The notes beneath the pieces were generated by a model. The model ran no database searches and was not told where the DNA came from. It was given only the letters and a program-made list of their open reading frames with translations. From Bdellovibrio bacteriovorus str. Tiberius (GTDB lineage Bacteria; Bdellovibrionota; Bdellovibrionia; Bdellovibrionales; Bdellovibrionaceae), in contig NC_019567.1 of NCBI RefSeq assembly GCF_000317895.1, forward strand, positions 1,984,001 through 2,048,000: a DNA stretch of 64,000 nt, written 5' to 3'. The translations under genes were made by a program, and so were the position numbers. This document shows, one piece after another, positions 53,280 through 62,371 of this stretch; within the stretch, counting starts at the first letter, position 1, and each line of letters opens with the position of its first letter.

Positions 53280-54301
53280 TCCAGATCGTGGTAATACGAC
53301 AAGGTCATGGACGCGAAGCTGTGGAAGTTGTCTCGTTCTTCAAACTCGGGTGAAACGGTCACAAATCTCCAGATAAAGCTGAAGTTCATGTACTGCACAC
53401 CGTAACCAAATTCCGTTTCGGCGACAAAGGGTTTGCGGGTCACATGCGGGCCGTTGTGAAAGATACTGCCGTCGATAAAGATGTTATGCCCCACCAGATT
53501 TCCGCGGGCGGCACCGTAAACATATGCCCGCCATGGCAGATCGGCTTTGCTTTCGCGTGGATCTTTGATCATGTCACCATCTGAAGCTGAGGGGCGGGTG
53601 GGACCAAAGTCGTTCGGTATATTGACTCCCAGTCGTCCAATCACGCCGGTGTGTGCAGCAACCAGGGCATTGCCCAGGGATCCTCCGACATAGGGAATCA
53701 CGTCAAACATGCGGCCGGTGGTTTTATCCAGCACATCGACAAAGCGCACTTTCTGAAAGTAGGAAGCCTGCACGATCGGCTCGGTGTCGATTTGATTGTC
53801 CCAGCCTTGTGCTTCGGGCACATCGACAATGTGGTGGAATCCATTTTGAACCTGTTCGCCCATGGCCGGAGGCCCGACGATACCGATATCAAGCTCCAGG
53901 CTGTGGCTGTGGGTTTCGGTTTTGTAGTTTGCTGTAAACCCCAGGTACAGCCAGGCCGCATAGGGGCGGTCATCCAGAATAGGTTCTTTGGTGTCGGTGT
54001 TTTCCGGAGTGTAGATTTTCTGATTCAGGGAAATGCCGAAGTTGGTGGTTGATTGCTCAAGTTCCTTCTTGAGTCCCTGTGACCACTCCGTCAAAGTGGG
54101 TGCCCAGGATGGAATGGTGTCTTCGGCATAGATGTAAGCAAATCTAAAACCGCTTGAATAATCATCATCGGAGTTCGGTCCGCCCATGCGGCGGGTGTCG
54201 TTTTCAATCGTTGCGCTGTAGGATTCCCCTTTGCTGGCTGCGATCGCCAGCGGGTTGAATCCTGCAAAAACCAATGCAGCCAGCAGCAATGCCCTAATCA
54301 A
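53276..54301 (-). CDS. LpxR-family lipid A 3'-O-deacylase (TTG start)
   Basis: I place the start at TTG 54301, inside the end of the pseudouridine-synthase gene, with GAGG ~9 bases before it; this gives a proper signal peptide ([20 protein letters not shown]) and 341 residues. ATIENDTRR has the Asn-Asp of the active site, then [25 protein letters not shown] and the [11 protein letters not shown] region, all typical of outer-membrane LpxR/DUF2219 barrels. LpxR removes the 3'-acyloxyacyl chain of lipid A. Target (own or foreign lipid A) unknown. Confidence 0.85.
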   Translation of the reverse strand: MIRALLLAALVFAGFNPLAIAASKGESYSATIENDTRRMGGPNSDDDYSSGFRFAYIYAEDTIPSWAPTLTEWSQGLKKELEQSTTNFGISLNQKIYTPENTDTKEPILDDRPYAAWLYLGFTANYKTETHSHSLELDIGIVGPPAMGEQVQNGFHHIVDVPEAQGWDNQIDTEPIVQASYFQKVRFVDVLDKTTGRMFDVIPYVGGSLGNALVAAHTGVIGRLGVNIPNDFGPTRPSASDGDMIKDPRESKADLPWRAYVYGAARGNLVGHNIFIDGSIFHNGPHVTRKPFVAETEFGYGVQYMNFSFIWRFVTVSPEFEERDNFHSFASMTLSYYHDLD

Positions 54302-55031
54302 GACGTTCGTCCTCTTCAAGGAAGCGCCATTGGCCTTCAGGAAGCTGACCCAGGCGGATTTTCCCAATGCGCACACGTTTTAGGCCTGTGACTTTCAAGC
54401 CCACCAGTTCACACATGCGACGGATCTGACGTTTTTTACCTTCCTGCAAAACAAAGCGCAGCTGATCTTCATTCAGCCATTCGACTTTGGCAGGTTTAAG
54501 CTTTTTGCCATCCAAAGAAAGACCGAAATTCAAAAGCTTCAGTTTATCCGGTGGCAGCTGACCTTGCACACGCACGATGTATTCTTTTTCGACCTTGGAT
54601 TCTTCGCCGATGATTTTTTTTGCGATTCGTCCGTCCTGCGTAAACAGCAGCAAGCCTTGGGAATCAATATCCAGGCGACCGGCCACAGCCAAACCTTTGA
54701 AATGTTCTTCTTTCAGGCGGGTTTTGGAATTTCCGAACTGATTTTGTGCTGTGATCAGTTTGATCGCCGGCTGGTAGGGTGGTTCCGGTTGGGCGGAAAC
54801 ATAGCCTACCGGTTTGTTTAAAAGAATTGTAGCCAGACGTTTTTGTTGTTTCAGCGCCTGAGCTTCCAGTGTGATCTTTACATCCGGGCTGACCTTGGTG
54901 CCCAGCTGATCGATGATCTCGCCGTTGACCATCACCAGCCCGCGGGAAATATAATCATCAGCCTCGCGGCGGGAACAGATGCCTTTTTCAGCCATCAATT
55001 TGGAAAGGCGTACTTTATTGTCTTCGCTCAT
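54294..55031 (-). CDS. rRNA/tRNA pseudouridine synthase, RsuA/RluB/RluF family
   Basis: This is 245 residues. An S4 domain opens it ([22 protein letters not shown]), followed by [12 protein letters not shown] and the catalytic Asp loop [15 protein letters not shown], and [14 protein letters not shown] near the end. IRRMCE and the overall length are nearest RluF (23S rRNA 2604), but RluB or RsuA cannot be excluded by eye. Its start overlaps the PTPS-like gene by 4 bases, and its end overlaps the lpxR-like gene. Confidence 0.88.
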   Translation of the reverse strand: MSEDNKVRLSKLMAEKGICSRREADDYISRGLVMVNGEIIDQLGTKVSPDVKITLEAQALKQQKRLATILLNKPVGYVSAQPEPPYQPAIKLITAQNQFGNSKTRLKEEHFKGLAVAGRLDIDSQGLLLFTQDGRIAKKIIGEESKVEKEYIVRVQGQLPPDKLKLLNFGLSLDGKKLKPAKVEWLNEDQLRFVLQEGKKRQIRRMCELVGLKVTGLKRVRIGKIRLGQLPEGQWRFLEEDERLD

Positions 55032-55417
55032 AGGCGGATCTCCGTCCAGATGTTGTCCATCTCGTAAAGGCGCAGATAAGAAATTTCTTCGGCCTTCACC
55101 TGACTTTTTAGTTTTTCCAGAAAATACAGACAGATGTTTTCTGTCGTCGGAATGTTTGTTTTAAATTCCGGAATCACGAAGTTCAAATGCTCGTGATCCA
55201 GTTTTGTCGTCAACGAATTCAGGACAGACTGATAATGATCGGCCTGCGTCTGCCAGTTTTCATTCTGACCGTGAAAGCCTGCTTCCAGCACATAGTTGTG
55301 CCCATGTCCGTACTGCGTGTAGCAGCGGCCAAAGGTTTCGCGGTTCTTTTGTTCATCCCATTGGGGTTGAGCATAAAAGTGCGCGGCGCTAAAGGGGCTT
55401 TTAAGGGTGATGATCAT
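55028..55417 (-). CDS. 6-pyruvoyl-tetrahydropterin synthase / QueD family enzyme
   Basis: This is 129 residues. Zinc ligands are His13 (SAAHF), His38 and His40 (GHGHNY); the catalytic Cys32 lies in [12 protein letters not shown]. The C-x5-HGH spacing equals animal PTPS (KCNNPNGHGHNY) rather than the usual C-x3-HGH of Que[18 protein letters not shown] and LYEMDN complete the match. It may make a pterin or the queuosine precursor. It overlaps an SDR gene upstream by 4 bases. Confidence 0.85.
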   Translation of the reverse strand: MIITLKSPFSAAHFYAQPQWDEQKNRETFGRCYTQYGHGHNYVLEAGFHGQNENWQTQADHYQSVLNSLTTKLDHEHLNFVIPEFKTNIPTTENICLYFLEKLKSQVKAEEISYLRLYEMDNIWTEIRL

Positions 55418-56160
55418 GTCAGATTGATTCCGCCGTCGACAGAAAGCACAGCCCCTGTGGTCCAGGAAGAAAGATCCGAGCCCAGGAAGTAAACCGCACG
55501 CGCGATGTCTTCAGGCTTTCCGATGCGACCCAAGGGTTGCAAACCGCCCATTTTATCCAGGGTCTCTTTTTTCTGATCGTCCGGCAAAGCATGGAACTGG
55601 TGAATCGGGGTGTCGACCAGGCCTGGGCACACGCAATTGGCGCGGATATTCAGAGGTCCGCCTTCCAAAGCCAGACTTTCTGTCCAGTTCACCAAGGCGG
55701 CTTTCACCGCTGAATAAGCGGAAGTCGGGCCTTGAGGGCGCAGTCCCAGTGTCGAGGAGATATTCACGATACTGCCGCCGCCTTGTTCTTTGAAGTACGG
55801 GAAGAAAGCGCGAACAATGCGCAATGGTCCCAACATGTTAACTTCAAACTGGCGACTCCACAGTTCATCGGATCCGGAGTCAGTGGTGTTGCTTTCATAG
55901 ATGCCGGCATTGTTCACCACGCATTCCACGCGGTGGATTTTTGCGCCCATGACTTCACCCAGGCGCTTGTTCAAAGCCGCTTCATCAGACAGATCACAGG
56001 AGACGATGGAAGCACCGCTACGGCATTTCAAAGCCACGTCCTGCAGGCGCTCTTTGTTGCGACCCATAAGATAGACAAAGTATCCGTTTTTGGAAAATTC
56101 GATTGCGGTGGCGGCACCGATGCCACTGCTGGCGCCAGTGATAAGGACGGCTTTTTTCAA
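55414..56160 (-). CDS. short-chain dehydrogenase/reductase (SDR)
   Basis: The 248-residue classical SDR has TGASSGIG (9-16) for NAD(P), NNAG (~83-86), and the Ser-Tyr-Lys site with Y149 and K153 (SAYSAVK). VDGGIN at the end is FabG-like. Substrate unknown. It is the first gene of a four-gene overlapping operon with the PTPS-like gene directly after, so a pteridine substrate (sepiapterin-reductase-like) is possible, an inference from coupling alone. Confidence 0.88.
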   Translation of the reverse strand: MKKAVLITGASSGIGAATAIEFSKNGYFVYLMGRNKERLQDVALKCRSGASIVSCDLSDEAALNKRLGEVMGAKIHRVECVVNNAGIYESNTTDSGSDELWSRQFEVNMLGPLRIVRAFFPYFKEQGGGSIVNISSTLGLRPQGPTSAYSAVKAALVNWTESLALEGGPLNIRANCVCPGLVDTPIHQFHALPDDQKKETLDKMGGLQPLGRIGKPEDIARAVYFLGSDLSSWTTGAVLSVDGGINLT

Positions 56161-56252
56161 GTTGGACCCCCGAACCTCACTCCGGCTTCGTCGGAGTGCT
56201 AATAGATTTGAACTGGACTTATGGTAGCAAAAGAGGGGGCCGAAGAGAAGTT

Positions 56253-56339
56253 ATGTCCATGCGCGAAGCGACGTCTATCGGAATAAAGTTCTTCTTTGTC
56301 GGTCTTTTGATCTTCGGGGCCTTTTTCAGCCATTTTTAA
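56253..56339 (+). CDS. candidate 28-aa membrane peptide
   Basis: ATG 56253 follows GAAGAGAAG and runs to TAA 56337-56339, directly before a terminator at 56367. The peptide has a polar start (MSMREATSIG) and one hydrophobic helix (KFFFVGLLIFGAFFSHF). The ribosome site, helix and terminator favour a genuine small membrane peptide, but the size gives no statistical support. Confidence 0.35.
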   Translation: MSMREATSIGIKFFFVGLLIFGAFFSHF

Positions 56340-56366
56340 ACCCGGCCACGCCACTAACAAATAAAA

Positions 56367-56392
56367 AAAAGCCGGGTGGGAGCCCGGCTTTT
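56367..56392. terminator. bidirectional intrinsic terminator
   Basis: AAAAGCCGGG-TGGGAG-CCCGGCTTTT; T4 on the plus side and T8 on the minus side. It serves the small minus-strand gene at 56421 and anything transcribed from 56253. Confidence 0.8.
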
Positions 56393-56420
56393 AACGGATG
56401 AATTTGAAATAGGAACAGTG

Positions 56421-56642
56421 TTAAGCCACTTTTTTTGCTGCCGTGTAGTGGTAGAACTTCTTGTCGAAGTCCGGCGCCTTCATGCCTTCTTTGGTGATCA
56501 GGCCGGCTTTAAACCAGTCAAAGTGTTCTGCACAGAAACCTGCTTTATCGGATTTCTTTTTGCAGCCTTCGCCGCAGCAGCGAGCAGATTCAAGGGAAAC
56601 AACATTGTTTGGGATCTGTTTATCAAATTTTTTGTCAGCCAT
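56421..56642 (-). CDS. small cysteine-rich protein, 73 aa
   Basis: From ATG 56642 (GGAGG upstream) the product has CCGEGCKKK...FCAEHF, i.e. Cys-x3-Cys-x10-Cys-x2-His, which could bind zinc. The rest is basic and aromatic (DFDKKFYHYTAAKK). No signal peptide. It resembles small zinc-finger-like proteins of unknown role. About 105 bases upstream is the palindrome GTCTCAAGTTGAGAC. Confidence 0.65.
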   Translation of the reverse strand: MADKKFDKQIPNNVVSLESARCCGEGCKKKSDKAGFCAEHFDWFKAGLITKEGMKAPDFDKKFYHYTAAKKVA

Positions 56643-56746
56643 ACGTGTGACCTCCAGATGAAATCTTAAGCTGGTTGATTGTCTTAAGACATAAGACTTA
56701 TCGGCGAAGGTCTTGTGGACTTTAGGAAATCTTCTCAAGTTTAGAA

Positions 56747-56761
56747 GTCTCAAGTTGAGAC
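56747..56761. promoter_or_regulatory. 15-bp palindrome, second copy
   Basis: GTCTCAA-G-TTGAGAC, identical to 12890-12904, upstream of the small cysteine-rich gene on the minus strand. It lies in the gap between that gene and the lipoprotein gene stop at 56822. Candidate operator. Confidence 0.45.
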
Positions 56762-56821
56762 ACTTAATAGCGATTATAGAAGAAATGGCGGCAGGGAAAG
56801 CCGCCCTGCCGCCTTCATGGT

Positions 56822-58213
56822 TTAATTCACCGTGATCACATCGTTCACGTTAAAGTCACCGGGCATTTGCTTCAGGCCTGAGCCATCTTTTTGGATACGG
56901 AAGGTGCCCTCATTGGTCGTAAAGAAGACATGCTTACCCACGACATAGAAGGATTTGATGCCGGTTTGATTTACCAAAACTTCTGCTGTGGCGTTGGCAA
57001 AGTCTGTCAGATCAATACGTTGTAGTTTATTATCAGCTCCCAGGAAGAAAATAAAGTCCCCGGAAATAAAGCACGCAATGCTCGGTTTGATAACGCTGGA
57101 GTTAATGAATATGGACCATGCAGGCTGGGTGTTTTCTTGATAGCGGAATCGCTGGGTGACGGGAGCGGAAAGATCCACAGTCAATACACCCCTGCCAGTC
57201 ACGATATGGCGTTTTTCCGAGTCGATAGTGTATTGTCCGCGGCATAGCAGGGTGCCGGTATCATAGTTCATGTTACTGGTGAAGGGTTTGATTTGTTCCA
57301 CCGGCGTGTGTACAACTCCGGTCGGGTGAATATTTACTTCGCTCAGGGTGAAGTCCACATCTGTGATGGCAGGTGAGCTTGCTTGCAAATGATGGTACGG
57401 TCCGCTATTGGATCGTACCGAGAATAATTTCCCGTTGTGGTGAATATAAGAAAACTCCTGTGGGCCGCCATAGGGAGTGATTTGAACTTGGGTCATATCC
57501 CCATTGGGAGTCATAGCTATCGTTGGATAGTTTTCGTCGCCGTTGTCGAGGGTTCGTACTACTTGGGCTGCCACATTGTAGTTTTCATCAATCAGCATCG
57601 GCTCGCGGCTGCCGCCTTCGTCCGGAACATCTCCCTCATCATTCCACCACAGTGTTGACTGGGAGGTGAGGAATCGATCGCCTGGGATAAATGTGTAATT
57701 GGCAGGCAGGGTGATGTGAGTTTGAAGCTGTTTGGTTTCCAGGTTCATTCGTTTTAGATTTTTCAAATCACTGCTGAAAGCAAACAGGTGCCCATTAAAC
57801 AAAGTGACGGATCGGGTATTGATATCCATTTCTTCCAGACGAATGATGGATCCATTCTGGATATTCACCAGACCGATAAAGGCATCCTGAATTACCACCA
57901 AAGCGTATTTCTTGGAAAGCCACTTTACCTGAGAAATGGACAGTTCAAGCTCATGTTCGATGCCTTGGTCATTCACCCAGATCTGGCGGGTGTATTCGCC
58001 AGAATCCAATAGATTATAAAGACGATCCATTTTTCCTGTGCTGGCTTTGGAAAGCCCTGTTGAAGAGGAATCCCCCGATGCGCGGAATAAAGCCGTCGTG
58101 CCATTCATTTTGAATGATGTGATGTCGCTGAGGCTGGAAGATTGATGGGCACTTTGCGGGGTGCATGCGGAAAGAACCAGTAGACCGGCCCACAGAAAGG
58201 AATTGTTTTTCAT
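56822..58213 (-). CDS. lipoprotein with beta-propeller-like repeats
   Basis: This is 463 residues with lipobox LSAC (Cys17). The mature protein alternates short strands with recurring hydrophobic-Gly-hydrophobic patterns (HLFAFSSDLKNLKRMNLETK, DFIFFLGADNKLQRIDLTDF, KHVFFTTNEGTFRIQKDG), which suggest a propeller of the DUF5050/WD type. No catalytic motif seen. It probably faces the periplasm or surface. Unknown function; single-gene transcript. Confidence 0.7.
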   Translation of the reverse strand: MKNNSFLWAGLLVLSACTPQSAHQSSSLSDITSFKMNGTTALFRASGDSSSTGLSKASTGKMDRLYNLLDSGEYTRQIWVNDQGIEHELELSISQVKWLSKKYALVVIQDAFIGLVNIQNGSIIRLEEMDINTRSVTLFNGHLFAFSSDLKNLKRMNLETKQLQTHITLPANYTFIPGDRFLTSQSTLWWNDEGDVPDEGGSREPMLIDENYNVAAQVVRTLDNGDENYPTIAMTPNGDMTQVQITPYGGPQEFSYIHHNGKLFSVRSNSGPYHHLQASSPAITDVDFTLSEVNIHPTGVVHTPVEQIKPFTSNMNYDTGTLLCRGQYTIDSEKRHIVTGRGVLTVDLSAPVTQRFRYQENTQPAWSIFINSSVIKPSIACFISGDFIFFLGADNKLQRIDLTDFANATAEVLVNQTGIKSFYVVGKHVFFTTNEGTFRIQKDGSGLKQMPGDFNVNDVITVN

Positions 58214-58361
58214 AAACGAACCTCTTTTCCCAGTACCTAAATTTTCGGCGGGACCGAGGTGTTTTTGCAGTCAAAATACGGGCAAAATCAGAGATGCTAA
58301 GTAGTGAAAAAAGCACACTCCGTATCAAATGAAGATATAAACTTAAAAGTATTTGCAAAAG

Positions 58362-58386
58362 AAAAAGCCCCTGGAAAAAGGGGCCT
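58362..58386 (-). terminator. intrinsic terminator of the cNMP-EAL gene
   Basis: AAGCCCC-TGGAAAAA-GGGGCCTT, with a T5 run on the minus strand. Confidence 0.65.
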
Positions 58387-58392
58387 TGCCGG

Positions 58393-59595
58393 TTAAATCA
58401 GTTTCAGGAAGCGGCCCAGATCAACGGGTTTAGAGAACAAATACCCCTGGCCAAAACGAGCGCCCAGAGTTTCAAGCACCAGCGCTTCTTCGTGGTGTTC
58501 GATGCCTTCGGCGATGACTTCGATATCCATGGCGTGCGCCAAGTGGATGATCGAGCTGACGACCGCTTTGGATTTTGGATCACTCAGAATCTTCATTACG
58601 AATGAACGGTCGATTTTCAGAAAACTGATCGGCATCTGGGTCAGGTATTGCAGGCCCGAGAATCCGGTTCCGAAATCATCGATGGAAATCGCATAGCCCA
58701 GGCTGCGGCACTGGTTTAGAGCATCAATGGCGATCGCGCCATCCATCATGATTCTTTCGGTCATTTCAAGTTTGATGTTCTGGGTGTGCAGGTCATGCTT
58801 TTCGCGCAGATCTTCCAGATTGTTCACGAAATCAGAATGCGTGAACTGACGGCCGGAAATATTAATGCTCATCATGAAGTCATCAGACATGCGATCTTTT
58901 TTGTTCAGACGCAGCTGATCTTGAATGGTGCGCAGGTCTTTCAGGGCCTGATTGATAATCCAATGGCCAATCGGAATCACCATCGAAGAGTTTTCAATGA
59001 TGTCGATGAAAAGATTCGGGGAAACCAAACCATGCTGCGGGGAGTTCCAGCGCAGAAGGGCCTCGCAGCCCGTGATGGTTTTGTTTTTAAGATTCACGAT
59101 CGGCTGATAGAACAGTTCAAATTCCTTGTTCTGGAAAGCCTGGAAAATCTGATTTTCAAGTTTGATCTGATCCAGCGCACTTTGAGTTCCGTCATCACCC
59201 GCGCCTGAATTGTCGAATTCAGCTTCAGAAATACGGGAACCACCCGGGCCGCCGATGTTTTTGCGGCGCAGGCGTTTTAGCAATACACGCATCAAAAGCT
59301 GAACGACTTTGTCAGCAGTGGAAACGCGTTCCAAAACCTGTTGTTTGGTGACGATGGCCAGACGGACATCTTCCAAAGCGCGCACACTGGCAGAGCGGTT
59401 TTGATTGTCGATCAGGGCCATTTCGCCAAAGATTTCGCCTTCACCCAGGATAGTTAAGGGAATTTCCTCTTTGTCTTTGGTGATGTAAATCAGCACCCGT
59501 CCTTTTTCGATGATATAGGCGCAGTCACCTGCATCGCCTTCGCTGAAAATGATCTGATCTTTGTGGATGTCGACGGACTGAGCTGCTGCATTCAT
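58393..59595 (-). CDS. cNMP-sensing c-di-GMP phosphodiesterase (CRP-like + EAL)
   Basis: This is 400 residues. Residues ~8-115 form a cyclic-nucleotide-binding domain with the phosphate-binding loop FGEMALIDNQNRSASV (R67). After a linker, ~150-395 is an EAL domain: EALLRW (178-183), SINISGRQF, EMTER, DDFGTGFSGL (306-315), KIDRSF (K327) and EGIE (E363), so catalytic residues are complete. The architecture matches B. bacteriovorus Bd1971, a cAMP-activated c-di-GMP phosphodiesterase; this is probably its orthologue. It hydrolyses c-di-GMP to pGpG. No membrane span. Confidence 0.92.
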   Translation of the reverse strand: MNAAAQSVDIHKDQIIFSEGDAGDCAYIIEKGRVLIYITKDKEEIPLTILGEGEIFGEMALIDNQNRSASVRALEDVRLAIVTKQQVLERVSTADKVVQLLMRVLLKRLRRKNIGGPGGSRISEAEFDNSGAGDDGTQSALDQIKLENQIFQAFQNKEFELFYQPIVNLKNKTITGCEALLRWNSPQHGLVSPNLFIDIIENSSMVIPIGHWIINQALKDLRTIQDQLRLNKKDRMSDDFMMSINISGRQFTHSDFVNNLEDLREKHDLHTQNIKLEMTERIMMDGAIAIDALNQCRSLGYAISIDDFGTGFSGLQYLTQMPISFLKIDRSFVMKILSDPKSKAVVSSIIHLAHAMDIEVIAEGIEHHEEALVLETLGARFGQGYLFSKPVDLGRFLKLI

Positions 59596-59607
59596 ATGAG
59601 TTTTATT

Positions 59608-61071
59608 CTAGGGTCTTTGGTGCAGGTTGGACAAGTCCAGCTGATTCATTTGATTCAGTTTCCATCCCGTAAATTCAGGCTTGGCCAGCATTGAGAAATG
59701 AATGGCTCCCAGCGGGATCAGCAGGTGCTTTTTCATCAGGAAGTCCATGCCGGTTTGACACCATTTTTTCTGATCCTGGGGTTTTTCTGCCTTCGCAAGT
59801 GAGGACAAAATATTTTCATACTCTGTCGACTTCAGGCGGATGTAGTTTTCCGGGCTCAGCGGCGCAAATGTTTCTAAGGCTGCAAGACAGGTCGGACGAT
59901 CCGGAGCCACGCCTTTACGGAACACTGCTGGAGGATTCTGCTGCAGAATTTGCAGATAGACTTTGTTTTCGCGGGACTCAAGATGCGTTTTCAGGCCGGC
60001 GTTTTTCAGCCACTGGTTTTGCATCCATTCCGTGGCGCGCTTGTGGTCTTCGCCCCCAAGGCTTGAGAACATCAAAGTAAAGGTTGAAGTGTTCTGAATC
60101 TTGGGAACTTTCTTTAAGTCAAAGTCGTAACAAGGCGCTTTTTCCGGAAACCAGGAATCCGGAACCCCCATGCAGCCGGGGCGCCCTTCAGACGAGAAAA
60201 TCTTCTGAAGCTCTACGTAGTTCAAGGAATAGGTGAAGGCTTTTCTTAGGTCTTCTTTGTCTGCCAGTTCAGGTCCAAACCCCAGATAGTCCAGGCGGGT
60301 GACTGGAATCCAGTGAAAGTCCGGGCGTTTTTTATGGCTTGGAATGAATAACGTCGGGAGTCGGCGCAGAAACTGCAGTTCGTTCTTTTCATAAAGCTGC
60401 AAAGCCACGGTGTCTTCTTCAACGAACAAAAACTCCACATTCGGGCGTTGCGGGTGTCCGCCCTGATATGCCGAATTTGCCGTCAGGATGATCTTTTGGC
60501 CTTTTTTCCATTCAGCCAGTTTGTACGGACCGGAATAGGCGCCAAGGTCCGCTTTGGTGGGGGCCAGCAGGAAACTTGAAAGATTGTATTCAAAATCAGG
60601 GTCTGGATCCTGGAACTCAAAACGCAAAGTCAGGGCATCCGGGGCAAAGATTCCCAGATCAGCTGCTTTGGCTTTGCCAGCATAATAATCCTGAGCCTTT
60701 TTGATTTTGAAAAGCAAATCGGCACGCGGGGCTGCGGATTTGGGATCGAGAATCTTTTTATAGGTGCGCAGGAAGTCTTCGGACGTCAAAGGGGTGCCGT
60801 CGCTCCAGCGCAGATCTTTTTTCAGACGGCAGGTCAGATTCTTTTTCTTGTCACGGGTGCAGCCGCTGCCCAGATCCGGTACCAGGCCCTTTTGATCATC
60901 AAAGGTGAAGATATTGCGATACAGATTTCCCAGCAGATAGCTGGAGGCCGAAGTTTTTTGCTTATTCGGGTCAAGGCTTCCCGGTTCGTTGGAAAGGTGC
61001 AGGCGAAACGCCTTGGGGTTGGCAAAGGAAAGGACGGGAAAAACCAGAAGAAGTGCAAGGATGATTTTCAT
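59608..61071 (-). CDS. peptide/oligopeptide-type ABC substrate-binding protein
   Basis: This is 487 residues with a signal peptide (MKIILALLLVFPVLSFA). LSNEPGSLDPNKQ, LYRNIFTFD, LVPDLGSG, RWSDGTPLTSEDFLRTYKKIL are standard for family 5 binding proteins (OppA/DppA). It has no permease or ATPase genes beside it, so it may feed a remote transporter. It ends 12 bases upstream of the cNMP-EAL start on the same strand, so those two are probably co-transcribed. Confidence 0.9.
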   Translation of the reverse strand: MKIILALLLVFPVLSFANPKAFRLHLSNEPGSLDPNKQKTSASSYLLGNLYRNIFTFDDQKGLVPDLGSGCTRDKKKNLTCRLKKDLRWSDGTPLTSEDFLRTYKKILDPKSAAPRADLLFKIKKAQDYYAGKAKAADLGIFAPDALTLRFEFQDPDPDFEYNLSSFLLAPTKADLGAYSGPYKLAEWKKGQKIILTANSAYQGGHPQRPNVEFLFVEEDTVALQLYEKNELQFLRRLPTLFIPSHKKRPDFHWIPVTRLDYLGFGPELADKEDLRKAFTYSLNYVELQKIFSSEGRPGCMGVPDSWFPEKAPCYDFDLKKVPKIQNTSTFTLMFSSLGGEDHKRATEWMQNQWLKNAGLKTHLESRENKVYLQILQQNPPAVFRKGVAPDRPTCLAALETFAPLSPENYIRLKSTEYENILSSLAKAEKPQDQKKWCQTGMDFLMKKHLLIPLGAIHFSMLAKPEFTGWKLNQMNQLDLSNLHQRP

Positions 61072-61136
61072 GCCTTTAAGATTAGCCTAAGGGCGGGATG
61101 AATTGAAGCACGAAAATTACCGGGAAAAATCATAAA

Positions 61137-61163
61137 AAAACGGCAGGGGATTCCTGCCGTTTT
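61137..61163. terminator. bidirectional intrinsic terminator
   Basis: AAAACGGCAGG-GGATT-CCTGCCGTTTT with T/A runs on both sides; it ends the acyl-CoA dehydrogenase transcript on the minus strand. Confidence 0.85.
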
Positions 61164-61186
61164 CGGGTTTCAACTTAAGGATTGAA

Positions 61187-62353
61187 CTATTTGTCCAATT
61201 CCATTTTTGCAATCGTTTGCAACTGCATGTTGGTTGTACCTTCGTAGATCTGACCGATCTTCGCGTCACGCCAGAATTTCTCAACTGGATATTCTTTGGT
61301 GAAGCCATTACCGCCGAACAAGTCGATGGCTTTGGAAGTGATTTTCTCTGCCGCGCGGGAAGAGTACAGTTTAGCCATAGCTGCAGCTTCGATGAAGTCC
61401 AGACCTGCGTCTTTCAGGCGAGCGGCATTGTAAACCATCAAACGAGCGGCTTCCAGTTCAGTGCGCATTTCTGCCAATTGGAACTGAACGCCCTGGAAGT
61501 GAGCAATAGGTTTGCCGAACTGTTCACGGCCTTTTACGTAACCCAAAGCGGCTTCGTATGCACCTTGAGCGATACCGATCATCTGAGCGCCGATACCGAT
61601 ACGGCCTTCGTTCAGTGTTTCGATCGCGATTTTGTAGCCTTTGCCGACTTCGCCCAAAACGTTTTCTTTTGGAACTTCACAGTTTTCGAACAACAATTCG
61701 CAAGTGGAAGAAGCGCGGATGCCCAATTTGTCTTCTTTTTTACCAACTGTGAAACCTTTGAAGCCACGTTCAACGATGAACGCTGTGATGCCTTTGTAGC
61801 CTTTTTCCGGCGCCATGTTGGCAAATACGATAAAGATGTTGGCTTCGTTACCGTTGGTGATCCACAGTTTGGAACCGTTCAGAACCCATTTGTCACCTTT
61901 GTCTTCTGCTTTCAATTTCAATGCGAAAGCATCAGAACCGGAAGAGGATTCAGACAAAGCGTAAGCGCCCACGTCTTTGGAAGCCATTTGGCCCAGATAC
62001 TTGGACTTCTGAGCTTCAGTGCCCCATTTAAGGAAGGCATTTGTTGTCAGAGTGTTTTGAACGTCTACAAGAACGGAAACAGAACCGTCCACGCGGCCGA
62101 TTTCTTCAACTGCCAGGCAGGCCATGAAGAATGTGGAACCAGCACCGCCCCATTTTTCAGGAGTCTCGATACCCATCAAACCCATTTCGAAAAGCTTCGT
62201 CAGGATTTCTGGTTTCATTTTCGCTTCTTCGTCCATGTGAGTCACATGAGGTTTGATTTCGGATTCTGCAAAAGATCTTACAGCATCACGGAAAGCAATT
62301 TCATCCTCAGAAAGTACAGTCAGCGCCGGACGCGCATTTGTTGTATCAGACAT
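61187..62353 (-). CDS. acyl-CoA dehydrogenase (short/branched-chain type)
   Basis: From ATG 62353 (GAAGGGAA upstream) it has 388 residues, the family length. YALSESSSGSDAF binds FAD, WITNGNEANIFIVFA is the second signature, QFGKPIAHFQ lies in the C-terminal domain, and the catalytic base is the Glu of IYEGTTNMQLQ. It catalyses the first step of beta-oxidation in the cytosol, passing electrons to ETF. Its leader contains a long inverted repeat and AT-rich repeated sites, so expression is likely controlled. Confidence 0.93.
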   Translation of the reverse strand: MSDTTNARPALTVLSEDEIAFRDAVRSFAESEIKPHVTHMDEEAKMKPEILTKLFEMGLMGIETPEKWGGAGSTFFMACLAVEEIGRVDGSVSVLVDVQNTLTTNAFLKWGTEAQKSKYLGQMASKDVGAYALSESSSGSDAFALKLKAEDKGDKWVLNGSKLWITNGNEANIFIVFANMAPEKGYKGITAFIVERGFKGFTVGKKEDKLGIRASSTCELLFENCEVPKENVLGEVGKGYKIAIETLNEGRIGIGAQMIGIAQGAYEAALGYVKGREQFGKPIAHFQGVQFQLAEMRTELEAARLMVYNAARLKDAGLDFIEAAAMAKLYSSRAAEKITSKAIDLFGGNGFTKEYPVEKFWRDAKIGQIYEGTTNMQLQTIAKMELDK

Positions 62354-62371
62354 CTTATTTCCCTTCGATCG

